Shown piece by piece: positions 39,891 through 46,275 of a DNA stretch of 47,450 bases. The DNA lies in the IMG/VR virus record IMGVR_UViG_3300030329_002898, positions 1-47,450 of that record, one strand, 5' to 3'. This DNA comes from a virus. The first letter of the stretch is position 1. Every line of letters begins with the position of its first letter. The notes below the pieces were generated by a model. It saw nothing but the letters and a program-made list of their open reading frames with translations. It was not told the origin of the DNA and did no database searches. The position numbers and the translations under genes are program-made.

Positions 39891-40276
39891 GTAAATTAAA
39901 GCACCCAATGCAGTTTCAAGATAGGACTTCTGAGGTTTGGCGTTTTGTTGAAAATGAGCTTGTATCATGGTTAATAGATCAATTGCCGAATAATATGAAT
40001 TCGTTGGCATTGGAATATTGTACAGGCAATTATGATGATGCCGATTATGACCAAATATTACAGTTGATAGGCTATAGCGTATCTGGCATACCGTACAAAA
40101 ATAAAGACTTGTACGATATTGCAAATAATTGTGATCAATTACATGCAGAACGCGATAGGTACAAAAATGCTTTGGAGGAGATAATGAAAGAGTTTTCTGA
40201 AGGTTATGATGTCGGTGAGACTGCAATTGAAATGTATTATATAGCAAAAGGGGCAGTGAAAAGTGAAACCAAGTGA
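39887..40276 (+). CDS. Hypothetical helical protein (129 aa)
   Basis: 129 residues, acidic and helical, with Glu-Val-Trp-Arg-Phe-Val-Glu-Asn-Glu-Leu-Val-Ser-Trp-Leu and a C-terminal heptad helix (Ala-Glu-Arg-Asp-Arg-Tyr-Lys-Asn-Ala-Leu-Glu-Glu-Ile). AGAGGATG marks its start. It sits between primase-helicase and a nuclease. Not recognised. Confidence 0.65.
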   Translation: MSKLKHPMQFQDRTSEVWRFVENELVSWLIDQLPNNMNSLALEYCTGNYDDADYDQILQLIGYSVSGIPYKNKDLYDIANNCDQLHAERDRYKNALEEIMKEFSEGYDVGETAIEMYYIAKGAVKSETK

Positions 40277-40347
40277 CGCGAAGATATTAAAATTTATGCA
40301 TCGCTGGCGGCCATTGGGAAAAGAGCAGAGAAAGAAGCTTTATTAGG
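40264..40347 (+). CDS. Possible 27-residue basic peptide
   Basis: GTG at 40264 with AAAGGGG nine bases upstream, stop TAG at 40345-40347. 27 residues, strongly basic (His-Arg-Trp-Arg-Pro-Leu-Gly-Lys-Glu-Gln-Arg-Lys-Lys). It overlaps the previous gene end by 13 bp and fills the gap before the nuclease. It is too short to be sure; it could be a leader for the next gene. Confidence 0.35.
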
Positions 40348-40366
40348 AAATAGGGAGAAAGAAGAA

Positions 40367-40660
40367 GTGAAAACAGCAGCAAGAGTAGACGCAAATCAAA
40401 AAGAGATAGTAGAATACGCTAGATCAAAAGGCTTTTCAGTTCTAATTATATCTCAGTTAAAGAATTGCTGTGACATAATGATAGCGAAAAATGGCTATAC
40501 TATCGCATGCGAGATTAAAGACCCGAATAAGCCACCAAGCCAAAGGAAGCTAACCGAAGGCGAGCAGAAGTTTAAGGATAGTTGGGAAGGCGCTTATCGT
40601 ATTGTATATACAACTGGTGATATTGATTGTATTGATATGGCAATACAGAATTTAATATAA
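40367..40660 (+). CDS. VRR-NUC / PD-(D/E)XK-type small nuclease
   Basis: GTG start at 40367 behind AGGGAGAAAGAAGAA; 97 residues. The layout is Val-Asp-Ala-Asn-Gln-Lys-Glu-Ile-Val-Glu, then Asp36 in Cys-Cys-Asp-Ile-Met-Ile-Ala and Glu49-Ile-Lys51 (the D...ExK active site), and Lys-Leu-Thr-Glu-Gly-Glu-Gln. Small nucleases of this family cut branched DNA such as Holliday junctions or repair intermediates. It closes the first replication block ahead of a terminator. Confidence 0.82.
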   Translation: MKTAARVDANQKEIVEYARSKGFSVLIISQLKNCCDIMIAKNGYTIACEIKDPNKPPSQRKLTEGEQKFKDSWEGAYRIVYTTGDIDCIDMAIQNLI

Positions 40661-40704
40661 GGTTCTAATTATATTTATTGTTTAGGTAAGTTATATAAAT
40701 TTTA

Positions 40705-40735
40705 AGGCTGAAGTGTAAAAACTTTGGCTTTTTTT
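40705..40735 (+). terminator. Intrinsic terminator after nuclease gene
   Basis: AGGCTGAAGT (40705-40714) pairs with ACTTTGGCTT (40721-40730) over ten positions with three G-U pairs and a six-base loop; the T-run extends to 40735. The 150-bp gap around it also holds a GTTTAA/TTAAAC inverted repeat and an AT-rich stretch that could contain a promoter for the next gene, but no good -35/-10 pair is clear. Confidence 0.7.
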
Positions 40736-40812
40736 GTGAATTATGGTTTAACTTTGATTAAACTATAGTTATTATAAAGCATAACAAGCAAGGATACTAA
40801 CGGGGTAAAATA

Positions 40813-41676
40813 GTGATAGTTCATTTTTCATGTGGGGCGGCTTCTACTGTTTCAGCTTTGCTTTGTATATTGGAAAAGCCAAAAAAAATAGAGCTAGTCT
40901 ATACAGATCCAGGGTTAGAGCATAAAGACAACAAGCGTTTCTTAAGAGACTTTGAAAAGCTTACAGGTCACAAGGTCACAATACTTAAATCAAAGAAGTA
41001 TAAAAGCCCGATGGATGTTTTTGAATCTAGAAATTATTTGTCCGGTGTAAATGGCGCACCTTGTACTAGTGAATTAAAGATAAAAGTCGCGAGCGAATAC
41101 TTAGGATCAAGAATAATATTTGAGGATAATATTTTTGGATTTGATCCGAAAGAGCAGAAAAGAGCGAATAAATATAAAAACAACAATCCTGAACTTAATG
41201 TTAGATTCCCATTAATTGAACAATCAATTAGCAAAGATGATTGTTATTATATAATTGACTCACTTGGTCTAGATTTGCCATATATGTATAAATTGGGGTA
41301 TAAGAATGCAAATTGTACGGGATGTGTAAAGGCTGAATCGTTGGGGTATTGGGCTGCAATTCGTGAGGACTTCCCAAAAGTGTTTAATTGGTATGCAAAT
41401 TTTGAGCGCAAGATAGGCGCTATTGATCCAAACACTGGCAAGCCTAAAGGTGCGGCTATAAATAAACGGTATGAGGGCGATAAAAGAATAAGAGTCTTCC
41501 TTGATGAAATACCGGCAGACTTTCCACCTAAAAGAAATATAAGCTTCACTTGTGGCTATTCATGCGGTGCTCAAGACATGGAAGTAGAAGCAGTTAAGGA
41601 ACTGACAAAAGAGCCTAGTTTAATTGCCTATATAAAGGCTCAAGATATAAAAAATTTTTTAAAGGAGAACAAATGA
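40813..41676 (+). CDS. PAPS-reductase-like PP-loop enzyme
   Basis: GTG start at 40813. 287 residues. The PP-loop is a variant Ser6-Cys-Gly-Ala-Ala-Ser-Thr12, followed by Tyr-Thr-Asp-Pro-Gly-Leu-Glu-His. Cys84 in Gly-Ala-Pro-Cys-Thr-Ser-Glu-Leu-Lys, Cys168-Thr-Gly-Cys171 and Cys247/Cys251 may bind an iron-sulphur cluster or zinc. PP-loop ATP-pyrophosphatases adenylate substrates. Phage members are linked to nucleic-acid or nucleotide modification or to sulphur metabolism, but the substrate cannot be read here. The variant loop Cys replaces the usual Gly. It opens a new block of small genes with a regulator and zinc ribbons. Confidence 0.85.
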   Translation: MIVHFSCGAASTVSALLCILEKPKKIELVYTDPGLEHKDNKRFLRDFEKLTGHKVTILKSKKYKSPMDVFESRNYLSGVNGAPCTSELKIKVASEYLGSRIIFEDNIFGFDPKEQKRANKYKNNNPELNVRFPLIEQSISKDDCYYIIDSLGLDLPYMYKLGYKNANCTGCVKAESLGYWAAIREDFPKVFNWYANFERKIGAIDPNTGKPKGAAINKRYEGDKRIRVFLDEIPADFPPKRNISFTCGYSCGAQDMEVEAVKELTKEPSLIAYIKAQDIKNFLKENK

Positions 41677-41816
41677 ATAAAAAACACATAGTTGTATCTG
41701 AAGAGACAAAGCAGCGTTTTGAAGATATGAAGGATGAAAAAGGTATGACTCAAGACGGGCTGATACGTTATTGGCTGCGGAAAGAAGAAAGTAGTAGTCA
41801 GGAGTTTCATAAATGA
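41673..41816 (+). CDS. Ribbon-helix-helix small regulator (47 aa)
   Basis: ATG at 41673 with a good AAAGGAG site. 47 residues with Ile-Val-Val-Ser-Glu-Glu-Thr-Lys-Gln-Arg-Phe-Glu-Asp-Met-Lys and Thr-Gln-Asp-Gly-Leu-Ile-Arg-Tyr-Trp-Leu, the beta-strand, helix, helix plan of Arc-like repressors. Its start overlaps the stop of the PAPS-like gene and its stop overlaps the zinc-ribbon gene. It may regulate middle genes or bind the operator pair at 42291-42322. Confidence 0.68.
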   Translation: MNKKHIVVSEETKQRFEDMKDEKGMTQDGLIRYWLRKEESSSQEFHK

Positions 41817-41932
41817 GCCAAGCAAAAACAAAGCCGTGCCAGCACTGCGGCTCTACTAGGTTTTTAGATCATAAAGATTTAAAGAAAGTAGAGCTTTGTG
41901 TGTCGTGCAATAAGCTGAGGGCTAAAAAATGA
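41813..41932 (+). CDS. Zinc-ribbon mini-protein (39 aa)
   Basis: ATGA-coupled to both neighbours. 39 residues with Cys-Gln-His-Cys near residue 9 and Cys-Val-Ser-Cys near residue 29, a four-Cys zinc ribbon, and a basic C-terminus. Such tiny zinc ribbons in phages often bind nucleic acid or host transcription machinery. Precise role unknown. Confidence 0.65.
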   Translation: MSQAKTKPCQHCGSTRFLDHKDLKKVELCVSCNKLRAKK

Positions 41933-42210
41933 ACATAGGAGAAGCCAAAAAGAGGCTTAATGCTTATTTATTAGATTCTGGTCTTGACCCAGACACGCCA
42001 ACATATAGAGCCTTTACGATCCTATGTTTAGGATATGACGCTCTTCAAGAACAAGTAAACAACTTGGAAGATATAGACGAAGTAGCAGGTAAATATCGCG
42101 ATTTAGCCGAGGAAGCTATTGACGAACTTTGCAGCACAGAAGATCAAGCTGCAATTAACTATGGTTATGCTGACAGGTTAAGAAATAAATTTGAGGAAAT
42201 AGCAAAATGA
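41929..42210 (+). CDS. Helical hypothetical protein (93 aa)
   Basis: 93 residues, acidic, nearly all helical (Glu-Gln-Val-Asn-Asn-Leu-Glu-Asp-Ile-Asp-Glu-Val-Ala; Asp-Arg-Leu-Arg-Asn-Lys-Phe-Glu). ATGA overlap with the zinc-ribbon gene. No family recognised. Confidence 0.62.
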   Translation: MNIGEAKKRLNAYLLDSGLDPDTPTYRAFTILCLGYDALQEQVNNLEDIDEVAGKYRDLAEEAIDELCSTEDQAAINYGYADRLRNKFEEIAK

Positions 42211-42770
42211 ACCAAGTAACGAATTTAATCCAGCATAAAAACTTGAAACAAGAGCAGAAGGACGATTTTGATTTTGAGAATTATGATTACGTATACCAAG
42301 GAAGAGATGACTGTTGGTATACGGGAGAAGCATCGGGAGAGCATGTACATCGCCTCGTGATTGTGGACGATAAGTGGTACACAAGAACCGATGACGACGG
42401 TCAACAGCTAACAGCATTAGGCGAGGATATCGACAAAGCAACAATTGAGTATGCGCTATCTTTACGTCCTGCCAAGCCTGACGAAATCCCACAGCCAGAA
42501 AAAACTCTTGAGCAGAAGATTCAAGAGAAGTGGCCGGATAAGGAAGTGGTGATGCTAACTCCTGAAAATGGAATGTTGCGCATAGTGAAAACTGTAGAGG
42601 AGTGCGAATATGATTCACCTCATGTAAACGCTCAATCAATGAAAGGTTTTCATAAATATGTTTATGAGCTTCTCAGTGGAAAGCTGGAATTAAACACACG
42701 GCCAATAATGCCAGGTGTCTTACCTACTCTTCAACCAGTAGCCGTTTTATTTGAGAGGTCAGTAAAATGA
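42207..42770 (+). CDS. Hypothetical protein (187 aa) with operator-like sites in its gene
   Basis: 187 residues. The N-terminus is acidic (Asp-Asp-Phe-Asp-Phe-Glu-Asn-Tyr-Asp-Tyr) followed by beta-rich segments with Trp and His. The C-terminal part contains Phe-His-Lys-Tyr-Val-Tyr-Glu-Leu-Leu-Ser-Gly-Lys. No known family. The 5' part of the gene contains GTATACCAA (42291-42299) facing TTGGTATAC (42314-42322), the same box as the early operator array. Confidence 0.62.
   Translation: MNQVTNLIQHKNLKQEQKDDFDFENYDYVYQGRDDCWYTGEASGEHVHRLVIVDDKWYTRTDDDGQQLTALGEDIDKATIEYALSLRPAKPDEIPQPEKTLEQKIQEKWPDKEVVMLTPENGMLRIVKTVEECEYDSPHVNAQSMKGFHKYVYELLSGKLELNTRPIMPGVLPTLQPVAVLFERSVK
42291..42322. promoter_or_regulatory. 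Inverted pair of GTATACCAA boxes inside a gene
   Basis: GTATACCAA at 42291-42299 and its exact inverted copy TTGGTATAC at 42314-42322, cores 26 bp apart. The same motif forms the operator array at 32174-32338. The pair lies within the coding region of the 187-residue protein and could be a secondary operator or a chance match. Confidence 0.45.
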
Positions 42771-42985
42771 ACCAACATATCTTAATCGCTATGGATCATG
42801 AGAACCATAGCAAAGAAGAATTGAAGAAAAATCTTGATGCTGCTGATGCTGCTGCTGCTGCTGATTCTGCTGTTAGGGCTGCTTGTTATCCTGCTGCTGT
42901 CAAATACTGGGTCAACGAGTATTTTGAGGTCACAGGCGAAGACAGAGAAGAATATGAAAAAGCTTTGGAGGATATGAGGGAATGA
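42767..42985 (+). CDS. Ala-rich small protein with GCT repeat (72 aa)
   Basis: ATGA overlap with the previous gene. 72 residues: Met-Asn-Gln-His-Ile-Leu, a helical start, then Asp-Ala-Ala-Asp-Ala-Ala-Ala-Ala-Ala-Asp encoded by GCT/GAT triplets, and an acidic C-terminus (Glu-Asp-Arg-Glu-Glu-Tyr-Glu-Lys-Ala-Leu). The alanine tract makes a flexible helix. Unknown function. Confidence 0.6.
   Translation: MNQHILIAMDHENHSKEELKKNLDAADAAAAADSAVRAACYPAAVKYWVNEYFEVTGEDREEYEKALEDMRE
42836..42872 (+). repeat. GCT trinucleotide tract
   Basis: A short run of GCTGCT with GAT interruptions in the alanine-rich segment of the 72-residue protein, followed by more GCT units to about 42903. The triplet period keeps the frame on slippage. 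Confidence 0.7.
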
Positions 42986-43842
42986 ATACAGAATATAAAG
43001 AAGCTTTAAATGTATGGAAAGAAGGACTAAAGCTTAATGAGGAAGATTATCACGCAAGTACAGGATTTTTAAGTAATTCTTTCATAGGTGATTTTCAAGA
43101 ATGTGAATACAGCGCGATTATAGAAGGCGCGCTAAAACAAGGGGGTGCATTTAGTCAAACATACGCAATAGGTCATTTAGTTGAGGCTTACATATTTGAA
43201 GGCGAAGAGGGGTTTTTAAATATGTGTGAAAGGTATAAAGATAAGGCTTATTCAAAAGCTAAAGGTAAAGAGGATAAACTATTAAAATGGGTTACAGATA
43301 GCAAAGTTTGGGCTAATCAAGTGTTGAGGCATGATTACCTTAAAAGACTATTGAGATCTGAATCAAGCATTTATCACCAGGTAATAACATTTGATTTACA
43401 TGGCATGAAATGGCGTGGTGAGATCGATTATCTAAATTTAAACAAAATGACTGAGATAGACTTAAAGACTACCAAGTCAAATTTTAAAGACAGAAAGTAT
43501 AATCCTGAAACTAGAAACTATGATATAACGTTTATAGATGAATGGGATTATCACCGACAAAGGGCTTTATATCAAGAAGGCATAAAACAGACTTATGATA
43601 AGTTAGTTACGCCTAGAATTTTAGGCATTTCTAAAACTACTGGATCTTGCAAGATGTTTAAATTTGATGATCAAGAAAGGCTTGATTATGAGCTTGAGCA
43701 GTTAAAGCCAGTAGTAGACCGTTTTAAGGCTGTTCTTGATGGATCAGAGCCGGAAAAGTGCCACGTATGCCCCAAATGCGTAGAGGTTGAGGATTTAACA
43801 ATGGAAGTAAAGACAAGTAGTTACTGTGCAAAGGTTTATTAA
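42982..43842 (+). CDS. RecE-like PD-(D/E)XK exonuclease
   Basis: 286 residues. Tyr-His-Ala-Ser...Ser-Asn-Ser-Phe near residue 25, Gly64-His-Leu-Val-Glu-Ala, Gly-Glu-Ile-Asp149-Tyr-Leu, Asp160-Leu-Lys162-Thr-Thr and Gln193-Arg-Ala-Leu-Tyr197 match the active-site order of RecB/RecE-like phage exonucleases. Cys-His-Val-Cys-Pro-Lys-Cys near the C-terminus may bind metal. The enzyme would resect double-strand ends to single strands for annealing. The usual partner recombinase is not adjacent; the candidate is in the leftward operon. ATGA overlap with the gene before. Confidence 0.85.
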   Translation: MNTEYKEALNVWKEGLKLNEEDYHASTGFLSNSFIGDFQECEYSAIIEGALKQGGAFSQTYAIGHLVEAYIFEGEEGFLNMCERYKDKAYSKAKGKEDKLLKWVTDSKVWANQVLRHDYLKRLLRSESSIYHQVITFDLHGMKWRGEIDYLNLNKMTEIDLKTTKSNFKDRKYNPETRNYDITFIDEWDYHRQRALYQEGIKQTYDKLVTPRILGISKTTGSCKMFKFDDQERLDYELEQLKPVVDRFKAVLDGSEPEKCHVCPKCVEVEDLTMEVKTSSYCAKVY

Positions 43843-43843
43843 G

Positions 43844-44110
43844 ATGAAAGAACTAATAATTGATAAAAATTGGGTTTTAAAATATACTCAAAATCAATAC
43901 ACGTTAATTGAAATAATGGAGTCAAATCACCCAAAGTCTAAATCAGAAATTACACTGCAAAATAGGGGATATTATGCACATATAGACGAGGCATTAAAAG
44001 CTTATTTAAGAAAGTCTATACAACCATGTGATTCTATTCACGAAATAGTAGCACTAATTGAAAGTGGATTAGTAAAAATTGAAGACGCAGTAAAGGAATT
44101 AAGAGGATAA
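43844..44110 (+). CDS. Small DUF5405-like early protein (88 aa)
   Basis: ATG at 43844, one base after the exonuclease stop; a GTG 18 bases earlier is inside it. 88 residues with Trp-Val-Leu-Lys-Tyr-Thr-Gln-Asn-Gln-Tyr-Thr-Leu-Ile-Glu and Gly-Tyr-Tyr-Ala-His-Ile-Asp-Glu-Ala-Leu-Lys-Ala-Tyr-Leu. I recall this pattern from small phage proteins of the DUF5405 type, of unknown function. Weak assignment. Confidence 0.6.
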   Translation: MKELIIDKNWVLKYTQNQYTLIEIMESNHPKSKSEITLQNRGYYAHIDEALKAYLRKSIQPCDSIHEIVALIESGLVKIEDAVKELRG

Positions 44111-44111
44111 A

Positions 44112-44369
44112 ATGAGCAAAGTTTCTAAAATTGAAAATGTTAAAGATTTTCTAAAAATTCCAGATGATAAGATTGATTCATGCCTTAAAGATTTTAAAGC
44201 TTATATAGGAATAGGTAAGGAATTAATAGATATGGCTAATTTGTTAGGAGATATGTTGGGAACTGATAATCCAGTAAATGAAGAAGAATCATTAAATGTT
44301 TTTGAATGGATAGACGATGGAAAGAATGACGTGACTATTGTTTTAAATCCTAATGATGAGGTTGAGTAA
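44112..44369 (+). CDS. Acidic hypothetical protein (85 aa)
   Basis: 85 residues with Lys-Ile-Pro-Asp-Asp-Lys-Ile-Asp-Ser-Cys-Leu-Lys-Asp-Phe-Lys-Ala-Tyr and a long acidic tail (Glu-Glu-Glu-Ser-Leu-Asn-Val-Phe-Glu-Trp-Ile-Asp-Asp-Gly). AGAGGATAAA is the ribosome site. It touches the SSB-like start (TAATG). Unknown. Confidence 0.62.
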   Translation: MSKVSKIENVKDFLKIPDDKIDSCLKDFKAYIGIGKELIDMANLLGDMLGTDNPVNEEESLNVFEWIDDGKNDVTIVLNPNDEVE

Positions 44370-44779
44370 TGAGCGAAAACAACAAGCATACAATAGAAGC
44401 AGATTTTGTAAGTATAACACAACCTGAAACATACGGAAATTTCACTAAGCAGGAGATGACTGTAAAAATAATAGACGGACAGTATACAAATTGGGCTGTA
44501 TTTGATGTGTCAGGTAAAACTATGGAGCTATTGCAACAAAATCCACCAAGTGAAGGTGATAAGCTTAATATTTCATTTGCTGTATCTGGTAGGTTTAATA
44601 ATAAATACAATAAAGTATTTAATGGCTTAAGAGCTTACTTTGTTAGGAACTTGTCTAAGTCATCTAGCCAGCCACAAAGTCAAGGTCAACAACAATCGCC
44701 AGCTAGTCAACAACCAGCACAAACACCGCCGCCAATGCCAAGTTTTGAAGATTCTATTGACGAAGCAGTACCTTTCTAG
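44369..44779 (+). CDS. Single-stranded DNA-binding protein (SSB/DUF3127-like)
   Basis: 136 residues. An OB-fold-like N-terminal 85 residues (Gln-Glu-Met-Thr-Val-Lys-Ile-Ile-Asp-Gly-Gln, Gly-Asp-Lys-Leu-Asn-Ile-Ser-Phe-Ala-Val-Ser-Gly-Arg) is followed by a Ser/Gln/Pro-rich linker and the tip Asp-Ser-Ile-Asp-Glu-Ala-Val-Pro-Phe. That tip mirrors the acidic Asp-Asp-Ile-Pro-Phe end through which SSBs recruit partners. It would protect single strands made by the helicase and exonuclease. Overlaps the previous stop by one base. Confidence 0.82.
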   Translation: MSENNKHTIEADFVSITQPETYGNFTKQEMTVKIIDGQYTNWAVFDVSGKTMELLQQNPPSEGDKLNISFAVSGRFNNKYNKVFNGLRAYFVRNLSKSSSQPQSQGQQQSPASQQPAQTPPPMPSFEDSIDEAVPF

Positions 44780-44958
44780 TGCCTAGTCAATATATTTTAA
44801 AGGGCAATCCAAAATGTAGAGAATGTAATCACTCTAAATTTAGCGTAAAAGAGACTCGCACAAATGAACATTCATGGATACGAATTAGAGAGTGTCAAAA
44901 ATGTAAAAAAAGGTATAAAACAATTGAATCTATAATAGAGGAAAAAGATAACCTGTAG
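44779..44958 (+). CDS. NrdR-like zinc-ribbon protein (59 aa)
   Basis: GTG start overlaps the SSB stop (TAGTG). 59 residues with Cys-Arg-Glu-Cys-Asn-His near residue 13 and Cys-Gln-Lys-Cys-Lys-Lys-Arg-Tyr-Lys-Thr-Ile-Glu near residue 39. Together with the Arg-Ile-Arg-Glu-Cys lead-in this resembles the N-terminal zinc ribbon of NrdR. The ATP-cone half of NrdR is absent, so it may act as a DNA-binding fragment on ribonucleotide-reductase or other promoters. Confidence 0.68.
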   Translation: MPSQYILKGNPKCRECNHSKFSVKETRTNEHSWIRIRECQKCKKRYKTIESIIEEKDNL

Positions 44959-44971
44959 TATAGTGATAAGG

Positions 44972-44994
44972 CTGTTTACGAAGATCTTAAACAG
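44972..44994. promoter_or_regulatory. Inverted repeat CTGTTTA/TAAACAG
   Basis: CTGTTTA (44972-44978) and TAAACAG (44988-44994) form a perfect 7-bp inverted repeat with a nine-base centre, just downstream of a TATAGT box at 44959-44964. No T-run follows, so it is more likely an operator or mRNA hairpin than a terminator. Confidence 0.4.
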
Positions 44995-45037
44995 TCAAAA
45001 AAACTAATAATTAATTGGTTTTCGCTGGAATATATTT

Positions 45038-45068
45038 AGGCCCCTATCGAGTTGGTAGGGGCTTTTTT
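45038..45068 (+). terminator. Strong intrinsic terminator ending the early region
   Basis: GCCCCTA (45040-45046) and TAGGGGC (45056-45062) form a perfect stem with a nine-base loop, followed by six T. It ends the rightward early operon that began near 32345. Confidence 0.9.
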
Positions 45069-45084
45069 ATTGTCTGGATCAAGT

Positions 45085-45090
45085 TATAAT
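45085..45090 (+). promoter_or_regulatory. Candidate -10 box for HTH/lipoprotein unit
   Basis: TATAAT at 45085-45090, just after the strong terminator and 34 bases before the next start. No good -35 box stands 16-18 bases upstream; a promoter is expected here because the preceding terminator isolates the unit. Confidence 0.4.
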
Positions 45091-45123
45091 TAATTTATGT
45101 CCAAATATAAAAAAGGTTAATCA

Positions 45124-45558
45124 ATGAGGATAAGAAAGAACACGTCAGACAACTTTACTGCTATCCCAAATTCAATTTTAAGAACTAAAAGATTATCTCT
45201 GAAGGCTAAAGGTCTGCATTGTTATTTATTTAGTCTACCGGATAACTGGGATTTATCAGTCGAGAAAATATCAAATGATTTAAAAGAGGGATATAAGGCT
45301 ATATCAACTGCTATTAAAGAGCTGGAATCAGTAGGTTTAGTGGAAAGAAAGTATTCTAGGATAAAGGGCGATAAAGGACAAATAAAAAGTGTGGTAGATT
45401 ACATAATTTTTGATAAAATGGCCGATATGCCAAAAGGGAGGGACAACAAAAGAAAGAACTCTTATAGGAGAGGGGTAAGCTCTAAGCATTGCTCATTGTT
45501 ATATTTTGATCACCTTAAAGCAACAGAAAACATAAAAGATAAGTTGAGTAAAAAATGA
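45124..45558 (+). CDS. HTH_36/DnaD-type DNA-binding protein (144 aa)
   Basis: 144 residues. The first 85 follow the phage replisome-organiser head: Asp-Asn-Phe-Thr-Ala-Ile-Pro-Asn-Ser-Ile-Leu, Leu-Ser-Leu-Lys-Ala-Lys-Gly-Leu, Ile-Lys-Glu-Leu-Glu-Ser-Val-Gly-Leu-Val. The C-terminus is basic and lacks the usual DnaD tail. AAAAAGG lies upstream. It sits in its own unit with the lipoprotein gene, so a regulatory rather than a replication role is possible. Confidence 0.75.
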   Translation: MRIRKNTSDNFTAIPNSILRTKRLSLKAKGLHCYLFSLPDNWDLSVEKISNDLKEGYKAISTAIKELESVGLVERKYSRIKGDKGQIKSVVDYIIFDKMADMPKGRDNKRKNSYRRGVSSKHCSLLYFDHLKATENIKDKLSKK

Positions 45559-46091
45559 AAAAGTTAATACTTTGCGCGATGGTGATTATGTCAGCAACGT
45601 CATGTAGTACGATTACAAGCTTAATAAACACCGTAACAGCCAATTCAGAGCAAGTACACAGTAAAGAACAGGCAGAACAGAATAAAACGCCAATAGAACA
45701 AGCAAACGTAAAATTACAGTGGCTTATGGTTACATGTTTAATTTTTGGAGTGATTACTTTTGCTTTAGGTTTTAAAATTCCATTCCTATCAAATATTTCA
45801 GGTATATTGTTTATAGGAGCCTGTTCAGCTTGGTGTGTTATTGAAGCCCTTAACCTTATAGAATCTATTAAATGGATTATAATTATAGCCGGTGTTTGTT
45901 TTGGTGGATTCCATATATATCACACTGCTAAGAATAACAAAGAGGAAAAAGGTTTATTAAATGGCATAATCGATGAGCTAGGCTTTGGGTTTGATGATCC
46001 TGAAGGCGTCGAAAAGCTTAGTAAAGAAGCACAAGTAAGATACACATTGGCAAGACCAAACAAACCAACTCCAGAAAAAGAAAGTGAATAA
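45555..46091 (+). CDS. Lipoprotein with membrane helices (178 aa)
   Basis: ATGA overlap with the HTH gene. The N-terminus is a lipoprotein signal with a lipobox ending Ser-Ala-Thr-Ser-Cys17. Three hydrophobic helices follow (about 57-74, 79-100 and 106-123), then a charged tail. A protein both lipidated and spanning the membrane suggests envelope work such as superinfection exclusion, or a lysis role, but there is no family match. It lies outside the late lysis area, under its own promoter, between two terminators. Confidence 0.72.
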   Translation: MKKLILCAMVIMSATSCSTITSLINTVTANSEQVHSKEQAEQNKTPIEQANVKLQWLMVTCLIFGVITFALGFKIPFLSNISGILFIGACSAWCVIEALNLIESIKWIIIIAGVCFGGFHIYHTAKNNKEEKGLLNGIIDELGFGFDDPEGVEKLSKEAQVRYTLARPNKPTPEKESE

Positions 46092-46186
46092 ATAGGCTTG
46101 AAAACAAAACATCTTTAGTTAATAATAAAACATGCATTCACTAGATTTAATTTCTTATCGTTCCTTTTAAAAGATTAAATCGACAA

Positions 46187-46230
46187 GGCAGCTAAAAGTT
46201 TCTTTCCCTTTCTTTTAGCTGTCTTTTTTT
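46187..46230 (+). terminator. Intrinsic terminator after lipoprotein gene
   Basis: CAGCTAAAAG (46189-46198) and CTTTTAGCTG (46212-46221) pair perfectly, with two more pairs below (G-U, G-C), a 13-base loop and T at 46224-46230. An additional GATTTAAT/ATTAAATC inverted repeat (46144-46151 with 46174-46181) stands before it. Confidence 0.88.
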
Positions 46231-46242
46231 ATGCCTGTCTTG

Positions 46243-46248
46243 TATAAT
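46243..46248 (+). promoter_or_regulatory. Candidate -10 box for morphogenesis gene
   Basis: TATAAT at 46243-46248 directly follows the terminator and lies 27 bases before the next start codon. The -35 region is weak. A promoter is expected because the gene is isolated by the terminator. Confidence 0.45.
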
Positions 46249-46275
46249 AACTAAAAACATACAGGTGAATTAATC

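Noticed and set aside
42836-42903. GCT tract as a phase-variation switch
   Set aside because: The unit is three bases and interrupted, so slippage changes alanine number but not the frame; on/off switching is not expected.
44972-44994. CTGTTTA/TAAACAG inverted repeat as a terminator
   Set aside because: No T-run on either strand after the stem; the real terminator is at 45038-45068.
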